Source: Heliopora coerulea
Lineage: Eukaryota; Cnidaria; Anthozoa; Scleralcyonacea; Helioporidae
Assembly (NCBI GenBank): GCA_030142905.1
Contig: JASJOG010000068.1
Location: forward strand, 124,001-188,000
Length of the DNA stretch: 64,000 nucleotides
Direction of reading: 5' to 3'
Shown here: positions 47,967 through 58,513 of the stretch, piece after piece
Position numbering within the stretch: position 1 is the stretch's first letter
Layout: every line of letters begins with the position of its first letter
The notes under the pieces: generated by a model
The model's input: only the letters and a program-made list of their open reading frames with translations
Told to the model about the DNA's origin: nothing
Databases searched by the model: none
Program-made: the position numbers and the translations under genes

Positions 47967-49834
47967 TTTCCAATTGACTAACTTGCTGAAGCAGTACATA
48001 AAGATAATTTTAGTCTGATCTTTCATCCAAAAAAACCTGCTTTATGATGAAATTCCAGTAATGTTCAATGGTAAGCTTGATGTCATTAATAAGAAAATAG
48101 TTTGGCTCAGGTGAAAATGTTCAGGACCACCTAGACAAAAGAGGGGGTTATTATAGACTGATAATCTGGTCCAGGGACAACAAAGCCACATGAAGGCAAG
48201 ACCTGTTGATACCAGTTGATTTCTCTGAATTAAACTTTAAGGATAAGCTGAACTGTCTTGTTTATTGCTGAACAAGACAGTTCAGCAATCTTGTAAGAGA
48301 GAAAATCAATGTAGTTCATGTATGGCCTTTGAAGAAACCACCAATAAACTGAATATTGGCATGGCAAAGATAAGAGAGTAATGAGGTGACAAAGTTTTAA
48401 CTAGGCTTCATGGACAAATTTGAATTACCAGACGAAAAGCTGAATGAGTTATATTGTCATCAATTTTTCAAAGATCATATAAATAATGATCATATGAGGA
48501 AGAGTTGATGGTAAATAAGGGTAATTTCCAATGTTTCTCAAGCTCAGATTCTCAGAAAAAAGGTTTCTAATCCCCAGCTGGGGTAACCCCTCAAGGAAAT
48601 TAATTTTATTGACTTGGGATACAGTCTTAGTATTAATTTTAGAACTATGCCATAAAAGTAATTTGTTGGAGGAAATTATGTCTCACAATGATAATGTTTG
48701 CTGCTACTTAACTAATACATGTCACTCTTAATAAAGAATAAAATTCTTTTATGGGGTCTTTTGAATTTCAGTTTCAAAGGATGCAAAAGCAAAAATTTTT
48801 ACTTGTGAAATCATGACTGTAGATCTTACATCACATACCATAATCAAGATGAGAAAAATAATTTTCAACAACTGATACAGATGGTTACTGAAATCAATGA
48901 TCACGTTTAAGTTGTGAACAAAAATGAAAACTGACAAGTTTCAGTCAAAGTGAAACTTAGTTACAGAAGTTGTCAAACAAAAATCTTGCATTCAAATAAT
49001 TATCTAACACCTAGCATAATTGTGTTTAAAACAATGAGTACTTCACGAGCATTTGCCTAAACAACAAACACAATAAGGCAAAACTTTATTTCCAGTTACA
49101 CTTCTTATCCCTTCCTAAATACATTGCTATGTACAGTACTTGGGGTAATGTGTCAGATTTTTCACTACCATTAATAAATAGAAGCCTTCTGTAAATATTT
49201 TCCTGACTAGTAGATCCTTGCTTTTATAAAGCCTGACCATTGTCTACCCAGGAATCTATGTTAAAGTAGAGGATTATCTCAAGGAAAATTCACAATTTGA
49301 TTTTTAAACCTGTCAAGATATCCTGCTGGGCTTTCCCTCAGTAGGATAAAATTGTTTGGCATTAGATGGAATAAAACAGGAAAAAAAAGGCTTAAGGAGG
49401 AATGGGTTATCAAGGTAAGGATTATCCCACATGTTTGCCCAGATGGCCAGCTAACATCTTGCTTCATGTTAAACAAAAATGATTTTATCCAGCACTACCC
49501 AGGATAAAAGTAGGGAAAAGTTAGCAGCAGCAATGGGATCCCAAATTTTTGATCACAACTGTTATGTTAACCATTTTAAAGGATATATACAGTTCCTGGG
49601 GTTTTTTTGACTGTTATTAGGTTAAACACTAAACAGACTCCAAAAAATAAGCCTCTGTGGTACCCAAAATTTAAGTAACAAGATAAGATAAAATGCTCTT
49701 TTTTGGAGTTTGTTTAGTTGGAAGTTGTTATATTTAACTTTTCTGCAAAACTATGATTAAAAGTTTTATACAACTAGATTTTACTGTTTCTAGTGTTATC
49801 TTTTTTTTTTCTCTCCTCAAGTATCATGATTAAT
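47967..49834. other. 3' flank of paraoxonase D, duplicated block
   Basis: No gene seen. It aligns with the flanks of B and C. AATAAA at 48343-48348 is a candidate poly(A) signal. A 16-bp-arm palindrome at 48247-48286 is unique to this copy. From about 49690 to 49826 it matches the block upstream of gene C (around 25980-26165), except for the insert there. Confidence 0.6.
48247..48286. repeat. Perfect palindrome created in the D copy
   Basis: The arms GCTGAACTGTCTTGTT and AACAAGACAGTTCAGC are separated by 8 nt. At the same place the B and C copies read TTGCTGAACTTTATCTTG without the second arm. Confidence 0.9.
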
Positions 49835-50506
49835 TCAAACTAAGGGCAAGTCACTATCATCTTGCAGTTCATGTATGTCTTGTTCGTTGTCATCATACAC
49901 ATAGATTGGGACAATGTTATATCTGCTGTAATTCTTTGTGCAAGGTTTGCACAATAGTTTCAAGCAGCGTAGCCGTGCTTCCTTTTTGTGGAACACAATC
50001 AGGCACAAACAGAGAAATACGAGCCCTGACACAACACCAACAACTAATCCAACTTTATGCAAAACCGGTTTACTTTTCTTAATATTTTTTGTAGTTGAGT
50101 GGGGAGTTTTTGCTGTTGGTTTGTGCAGTGATGCTGAATGTTGTTTTGTAAAGGAGTGTGTGGAAAACATGAACTCTTTTGAGGATGTAGATGTAATCAA
50201 AGTAGCTGAATGACGGTCAATTGGTAGGGTACTTCCTGGATGAGATGGTTCATTAATACCAGTTAATGATGATGGTGCCACCGTAATCTTGGTGTTCAAA
50301 CCACTGATTAGCGTAGCAGGAGAAGAAAGAGTCATCTCAGTCACATTATAGGAACCATATTGAACAGCCGTCGAAGGTAAATGCGTTGAGTAGTTTAATG
50401 CAGAGGGATGTGTCACATTCAAGGACAGTCCACAACAGCAGCTCCGCGACAGCACGACTAGGATAGCGAAGTGGAGTAACACCTTTCCTGTAATTCTGCT
50501 TTTCAT
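49835..50506 (-). CDS. Single-pass type I membrane protein, Ser/Thr-rich, unknown family
   Basis: A single-exon frame of 223 aa whose order of features is too coherent for chance. There is an N-terminal signal peptide (about 1-26, AILVVLSRSCCCG). The ectodomain (about 27-150) is rich in Ser and Thr, with N-glycosylation sequons (NVTHP, NYSTH, NVTEM), suggesting a mucin-like stalk. A transmembrane helix follows (about 152-172, GLVVGVVSGLVFLCLCLIVF), then a cytosolic tail of about 50 residues that starts with basic and cysteine residues and ends in an acidic stretch (DDNEQDIHELQDDSDLPLV). Tyrosines in the tail (YNIVPIYVY) could be phosphorylation sites. I do not recognise the family. It is head-to-head with the HERC4-like gene. 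The frame could be the last exon of a longer gene, but the signal peptide argues for a real start. Confidence 0.72.
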   Translation of the reverse strand: MKSRITGKVLLHFAILVVLSRSCCCGLSLNVTHPSALNYSTHLPSTAVQYGSYNVTEMTLSSPATLISGLNTKITVAPSSLTGINEPSHPGSTLPIDRHSATLITSTSSKEFMFSTHSFTKQHSASLHKPTAKTPHSTTKNIKKSKPVLHKVGLVVGVVSGLVFLCLCLIVFHKKEARLRCLKLLCKPCTKNYSRYNIVPIYVYDDNEQDIHELQDDSDLPLV

Positions 50507-51275
50507 TTTATGTTATCATTTAATTCCTAAAGAAACGACAAGAACCAACTGTTTCAACTCAAACCCAAAGTTCGTTTAGCCAAATTTACCGCCTGGCTGC
50601 CAGGAAGCGATCAATTAAATGAGTTTTCCTGTTCATTATTTTCCAGTCTGAACCTGTCTATGTAGCCGATCTAAATAACCGTATTTAGTTTAAAGATATA
50701 AAATATCTCACAGTCCAAACAGTTCAACCAAATACAGCGTTTTTGATTTTTAAAGACAGTCCAAGACCCAAGGGACTAATAACTGTAACCTTATAAATTT
50801 TCATGCCTGTTACAGCAAGCATTTTTCTTCCTCTAAAAGCCATATAAAAGTGTACTTATTTCGGTTTTGGTTTACTTTTTTTCTTTTCAAAATGTGTGTT
50901 ATATTAATTCGGCAATAAACTTACCAATAGTTGGAACAAAACTCGTCGAAGTACTCGGCCTCCGCAAAACCTGAATGTTATTAATCCACTTGGCGTGATT
51001 GCACCCCTGAATGCTCATACTGACGAGGTTTTGAACGGGGGGTAACTAGAAGTATTATAAACTCCCTCCGTGCGCGTTTCAAACCATTAAAGATGGCGCA
51101 TTCCTTCCGTCAAAGTGGAAGTGAAACTGAGCGAGGAAGCAAGACGTAGCCGTCTTCTATGTTTTATTAACGTTAAGCAGAGAATGTTTGTTTAGCATGT
51201 GGTTGTTTCAGCTCAAGTCCTACCTATAAAAAAGGACCGCCAACTTTTAAGTGCATAACTCTGTACTTAATAAAC
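50507..51275. promoter_or_regulatory. Divergent intergenic promoter region
   Basis: The 769 bp between the minus-strand membrane protein start and the plus-strand HERC4-like start must hold both 5' ends. CTATAAAAAAGG at about 51224-51235 is about 45 bp before the HERC4 start codon and could be a TATA box. No other feature stands out. Confidence 0.45.
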
Positions 51276-54200
51276 ATGTCTCGGTTGTTCGTTTGGGGTA
51301 AGGCATCTTCCGGACAACTTGCACTGGGAGGTATTGAGGAAGACTTGATTAAAACTCCCATGGAAGTGCCGAATTATGCTGGGTTTGCTTCTAAGGTGTT
51401 GGATGTTGCATGCGGATGGGAACATACTGCATTCTTGACCGACGATGGCATTGTGTACACATGTGGAAATAATGATTCTGGTCAACTTGGACACACTAAG
51501 AGCACCAAAAAACCAGGTAAAGTCAATTTGACGAAGCTTTTGGATGAATTTTCTGTGGCTTGTACATCGTCGTTGGCGATTAATGTATTAGGGTTTGTGT
51601 ACTTTGGAGTTGCTTCTGAGAGACGAGAAGGGTCTCAATAGGCACAGCTCACGGTCATTTGTACAATTTTGTAAAATTTAATTTTTTAGTGGGTAACGGA
51701 TGTTTTTGCAATATCAGTAACAATCAAGGTGGAAGTATGTGTTATCAATTGAAATTGAAGGCTGTAATACTTGCAGAATTTGTGCTTATGTATATTCCGG
51801 AAATTACAAAATATAAACGTAATAACAGTTAATTACAAAAATTTTAGGTTTAAAAACTTACTAAAATTTAAAAGATTTTTAATAGCTTTGACACCAGGCA
51901 ACCTTAACTTCAAGTCCTAAACATCAGAATTCATTTCAGTACTGTTTGTACAACAAAATTCATCCCAATCTATAAGGACCACTTCTGTCACTCGCAGCAA
52001 TTGTGAACATAAACTTCTACTGTGTCTTTGTAACCAAAATGAAACAAAGATAGATAAAGGAGTCATGTATTTATAAATTTATTGATTTAGTTTTTATCAA
52101 TTGTGTTTATTCATATTTTCTGTCTGTAACTGGGTCTAAATAATTAAGGTGTAACCTTAACAGTTTTATATAAATGCTACACCTTTGAAAATGACAATAA
52201 AATTTAACCCAATGTCAGCTCAGATGATGAACATGATACATGTATTTGACTAACCAACATTTTCATTTCTAGAGAGGATAGATGCTCTGGAAACAATGAC
52301 AATAACAAAGGTGGCATGTGGTCATGATTTTACCATAGCATTAACTGATAAAGGCAGAGTTTTTAGCTGGGGAAATAACAGAAATGGACAAATTGGCCAT
52401 CCTACACGAGATATTATTCATAGACCAAGGTAGATATATTACTTGTGAAATGTTGACTGGACGTTGTCAAGTTTATGTCCCTGAGTCAAGGAAAGAAATT
52501 GTCAAATAGAAAAGCAACTTATACAGCAATTAGCAGTGGTCAGGAACCAAACAGAAATATAATATGGAAATAAAAAGCACTCCACAGCCATTTGTGTTAA
52601 ACTGCATAGCATTGAAATATTGACCAGAGATTTACCAGGTGGGAATTGTAGTCATAGGATGAATATTAAGGCCCAGCTATTTATATTAGAATCTTGAGCT
52701 GAGCCTTAATATTCATCCTGCAACTGCATAGTATTAGGAGCAAGTTTCCCTCATTACTTGATTGGGCTATACTCTGAAGAAAACAGTACATGTATATATG
52801 ACTTTTATAGAGTAGTAATACTATTTTGTCAGTAATATAAATTAATATGCTGTCAATAATAACAGATTCTGTATTATTCCACTAATATTATTCAGAAGAT
52901 GCTTTAGTCATATAATATGATTGGATGTGTTTTACATTAGCAACACTATGACAGCATCATCTGGTTTTCGATTTGGATTTGGCCATCAAATACCTTACAT
53001 ACTGGGTCTAACATTAAATAATTTATACTTGACATAGGAACATTAAATTTTTCAATGATACATTTGTGGTTCAAGTAAGTTGTGGCATGCAACATTCATT
53101 GGCCCTTACAACAGGTGAGATCACTTAAATGACTGGGAAATCATTTTTCACTTAGAACTATATGTAGTGTTTTCCCCCACAATTTAGAAAGGAAACCCTA
53201 TATAAGGTAGACAAAAAGGCTATATGGCCAAATCAAGGCCACTTTCTAGAAGTTAAGGGACTTGAATGATCACAAATGTGTAAAAGTACTTTAAGCAATT
53301 ATTGACAAGCCATTGGAAGACTTCAGGAGCTTGCTAAGAGTTTGCTGAGAAGGCAAATGGGTATTCAACCTTTCAAAAGGGCATAAGATGATCTAACTCT
53401 GATGTTGTATCTTTGCCTGAAGTTGCTCATTACCAGTAATACTGGTAATTTATATAGAAAACATTGAGGAAAATCATCACAGTGTCTGTTGTTAGATGTG
53501 ATATAGACACACTGATGTTAATAAAGACCCTCTTGCTTTTTTGTCATTTTTTTGTGGTTCAAGAAACAATAATTCTCAAACTTTATTTGTCAATTACTAT
53601 ATAGATGGGTTAGTTTTTCAAGCCATTGAAAAAAATGTGCAGTACATATTTTATTGGATCTAAAACAGTTAGTTGTGTCCTGGTGTTTTGTTTCTAATAA
53701 AACACTCCTACTGATTTTTTATATACATTTGTAGACTTTTATATAATTATTTAGCTCTTTCTGGTTGAGGCATATCACCTTGTTTCCCATAAAAATGACA
53801 AGGTGATGTTCTGTAATTGTTTTGTTGTTAGATGGCAAGCTGTTTAGCTGGGGTAATAACTCTCATGGCCAGCTTGGAGTAGGCAAGACCATTCCATCCA
53901 CTGCAGCTGAAACTCCACATTTGGTGGGAACACTTCTTGGTATTCCAATGGTTGAAATTTCAGCTGGTGGATACCACAGTATGGCATTAGGTTTTTCAGG
54001 AGCTGTATTTGGATGGGGAAAAAACAGGTGGGCATGTAAAAGGCTAAGTGAAGCAGGAGTTCAGATGAAAAAGGATTAGTATTTTGTTGTTTGTCATTTA
54101 TGATATATCTTCCATATTATTACTTTATTATTTATTACATGATTTTCTACTTGACATAGTTTTGGACAACTTGGTCTGGATAATGGAACAGGTAATTCTA

Positions 54201-57200
54201 TTAGCACACTTTCTGTCTATATCTGGCCCAAAAAGATTTAGAAAAAAAACCAGTCTGGGTGGGATTAAATCATACAGTAGGTAAAATAATGATAAAGGTG
54301 AATGTCCAGCAAAGGGTTTAGATAAAATTTGCTTCATTCAAAACATGTCTTTTGAATTCTTTGAAGAGTTTAATCATGCATTAACACCTCTGATAAGTTT
54401 TTCAATGAATTTTAGACCAGTTGTTTCCTGTAAACATAGAATCTATCAGGTCCCAAAGAGTTCGGCACATAGTTTGTGGTGAAGATCACACAGCAGTGTT
54501 AACCGAGGTAAGACAGTAGTTTTTCTGGTTAAGAAGATTCTTAAGTTGATATATTTTGATAAGGATGAACAGGAGTCCTGTATCATCCAGTATCTGGCAA
54601 GATTTAGTGATATGACATTGTTTAACTTCATCAGGATGGAGGAGTATTCACATTTGGTGCTGGGGCATGTGGTCAACTTGGTCACAATTCAAACTCACAT
54701 CAGAATCAACCTCGTAAGGTGAGTTAAGTCTCTTGGTGGGTGTGATTGCACTTGACTGGTTACACATCCACCACCTACTAACTGCTGGCTTAATTGTTTG
54801 TTAGCCAGCTTGCTGGTTATTTACTTAACTGACTAATTTCTTTCTTCGTTCCTTTTCCTTCTTTACTTCTTCCCTTACTTCCTTTCTTGTTTCCTTCCTT
54901 CCTTACTTTCTTGTTTCCTTCCTTCCTTCCTTCCTTCCTTCCTTCCTTCCTTCCTTCCTTCCTTCCTTCCTTCCTTCCTTCCTTCCTTCCTTCCTTGTTT
55001 CCTTTCTTCCTTCCTTGTTTCCTTGTTTCCTTCCTTTCTTGTTTCCTTCCTTTCTTGTTTCCTTCCTTTCTTGTTTCCTTCCTTCCTTGTTTCCTTCCTT
55101 TCTTGTTTCCTTCCTTTCTTGCTTCCTTCCTTCCTTGTTTCCTTCCTTCCTTGTTTCCTTCCTTTCTTGTTTCCTTCCTTTCTTGCTTCCTTCCTTCCTT
55201 GTTTCCTTCCTTCCTTGTTTCCTTCCTTCCTTGTTTCCTTCCTTCCTTGTTTCCTTCCTTCTTTTCTTGTTTCCTTCCTTCCTTGCTTGTTTCCTTCCTT
55301 TCTTGTTTCATTCCTTCCTTCCTTCCTTTCTTTCTTGTTTCCTTCCTTCCTTTCTTGTTTCCTTTCTCCCTTCCATCCTTTCTCACTTCCACATTTCTCA
55401 CTTTCATGTGTTTCTTTGGCTATTAGTTTCTTTGAAGTTTGGTCATTCATTGGTGGTTCTGTTCCATTGTTCATTTTGTCTTTTTTTCCCCTCATTCTAT
55501 CATCCCTTCATTCTTTATTTCATTTGTCTATTTGGTTGTTCCTGACTTCCCTAATTTAAACTTTCATTAATTTATTCATTCATTCATTCATTCATTTATT
55601 TATTCATTTATTTACTTATTTATTTATTTATTTATTTATTTATTTTATATACCGAGAGGTTCTGGAGCTGATGGGCACATTAATAACTCAGATAGGCTGT
55701 GGAAGGTACAGTTCACAAACCTTTCTAAGCTATAGTTCTTTACGGCAAGAACGCTTCATTTAGCAACAGACGCTGCTTGTTGGCTGTTCATGTGACACCG
55801 GCTCTGCGGACCTAAATATCTTGGGAGACCATTTTGAACGGTTACACGTATTCCCGGTCGACCGGGATATCCGAGCACTTTGCGTTTATACGAACAAAAC
55901 TTTATCCTATTTTGCTGGGATCACTGTTGCTCAAACCGGGATCACAGTGCGGTGGTATTTTTTGGCTAGCTGGGACGGGTCGTGCATGGCCGTTGAAATA
56001 GATGCAGCTCTCAAAATGTCAACATATTGCAGACAGGGGCAAAACGCCGAGTGTCCAAGGTGTCCCGGTCTGCCAGAATTGAATGAACAACCCCTTTCTG
56101 TGACAAACCCGAACCTGAAAAACAGAGAATTCCAGCTGGCGATAGGATTAAATTTGGCCACCATTGCTTCACGAACCCAACCCAAGGAACCAACTAAACT
56201 ACTTCGTTAATCCGGCAGCGTTCTTGGGAAGTCTATTTTTTTGGATCCTTCATCCTGAGCCAGGCACACGAATTTCCATCACTTCGACGTTAGATAAAGG
56301 TAAAGCGTTTGGCTTAGATTAGGTACATGGTAGTGCTAGGATTTGAGTTGGATTTAGCTTTGGGATGAGCGTTAGTGTTTTCATTGGAAATGGTATCCCA
56401 AATTCAAATTAAAATAGCGTCATATGTCGGTAAATGAGTGCGATTCTCGAACTGCAATGCTCTGATAGTCCGTTCACTTAGGGGTGCCAAGCTGTTATCT
56501 GATTTTATTTTATTCTGATTTATTTTTGTATGGCGGCTTCTTCCTTTCGGGTGGAGAAGTTCGTGTTAGTCTAAAATCTAGCCCCACGACAACAGAATCA
56601 AGGGTTGTCCTCAGGGGCCCAGTTAACCTATTTTGATCGGGGGGGTGTCCAGCTATATTTTCTCGAACATTGTGTACTTTCAAAAAACTGCCCGAATTTA
56701 ATTTGACGCGCATTCAGGCCATGTATGATATACTAATGGCGTAACGAGGTAAATCGCTCCCGGGGCGGGAGTGGAAATGCCTCCTCCCCCACACAAAAAA
56801 GAAAGAAAGAACAAAAGAAGACTCAAAAAGCAGGCACGCACAGAGAATATTCTATCGACAAATGGAATATTCTTTCTCCACAATGTATATTAATTCAAAT
56901 TACTAACCAGCGCTCATGCGTAAGCTTATGCAAACTTCGCTGTTCAACTGCTGTCAATCTTCAAATAAATAGTGATCAGATGGTTTTAAGTTCGTCTATC
57001 AACAACACGAGAATGACTTAATATGTAGGTCAACGTTTTCAGAACAATGATAGCCGAAAATGCTGCCCTCCAAAAAGTGCCTCCCGGAGCATCTGCACCG
57101 ATTGCGCCCCCCCTTCCCCCTCGTTACGCCGCTGCCCTCGCTTCCTCAGCCTCAATACGTAAATTAAATATAAACTAGTATCCGAAAGAGATTTAGACCT

Positions 57201-58466
57201 GCTTCACCTAACCAAATTTTGCCCGAATTACTGTCCATTATTGCCCGAATCTTCTATTTTTTAGCAAATTTTGGGGGTTTCACACTTCCATAAACTACGT
57301 CGCTGAGAAGCTGGATTATGCAGATGAATGACGCAGGCCCTTATTTGGGTAAATGTGATATGAATCGGCTAATCAAATTGAAGTTCTAATCTCATTTGCC
57401 CTCCCGAGACTTCCGTTCCGAAACGCAGACTGCAAGGAACGCAAGATTTGGGCTCTGAGAAAACGCTTACCCATAGTCGCTGTAATGAAGTGCGACAATA
57501 GTTAAATTACAAAATTTAGGGGGTGTCACATCCCACACACACCCCTCGTGAACTTTGCCTATGGTTGTCCTGAGAGTTCCCATTTGTTTACTTTCATGTA
57601 GAAGACATACTGTTGCTTTCGCTCCAAAGTTGGGCCGGGTTTATGCGTTTGGTTTGGGCGCCTGTGGCCAGCTTGGGTTTGGAGGTACCACGAATTATTA
57701 CAGTCCTGTGGAGGTGAAAGGTCCTTGGCGGTCCGCGTCTCCATCACCGACTTCCAAAAATGAGACAAGCACATATCTGACGAAGGTCATTGCAGGAGGA
57801 GATCACTGTTTTGTTTTGGCGAGCACGCAGAGTGTAAGTGAGTAATTATTTATTTATTATCAGATTTACTGCGAATGAAAATGACACAGCAACTTCAAAT
57901 GGCCATCAGAATACCATTCTTTTTTATTAGGTTATTAAAGAGTCGTCATATTTTGGGGCAAAGAACTGAATGAGACGTTCGTCAAAATTCAATAGTTGCG
58001 GTTACATAGTAGGATTTCGGCTACTAGAACGTTTTCCATCGTTGTCGATTTTGTACTTCTTTAGCCACTGTTGGAGGTATAATTGTGCTATCGCTCAATA
58101 CCTGGGGTCAACATCCGTCATATTTTATCCGTCTCATCATCGTCATTAGCATAATCATCATCATCATTATCATAATTTTAATCAGCAATATGATCATTTT
58201 TTTCCAAAAATCATTATTTACTTTATCGCATTAGTTACCCTTATCATAATCATCGTTATCGTTACTTTACTTTGCTTAAATTTCTTTAAGCACGGTAGCC
58301 TATTCAGTTCCCTGGTTTTCAAAAGGCTGTACATTACTTAACAACATATAATACATTGATATATAATAATAATAATATTTACATATAGGAACTCATACTA
58401 ATCTATAAATAATATTCACAGTTGACAGACAATATTAAAATTATAAAAAGACTGTTGGCTAAAATG

Positions 58467-58513
<47 letters not shown>

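Noticed and set aside
54817..55559. Several open frames of 176-206 codons on both strands
   Set aside because: All fall in a (CCTT)n-type simple repeat; the Lys/Glu/Gly/Arg and Phe/Leu/Pro/Ser periodic proteins are translations of the repeat, and the tract lies between two HERC4 exons.
55821..56210. 129-codon plus-strand frame in HERC4 intron 8
   Set aside because: No recognised domain, signal peptide or splice continuity, and it lies in a repeat-rich intron. Non-repetitive composition leaves some doubt.
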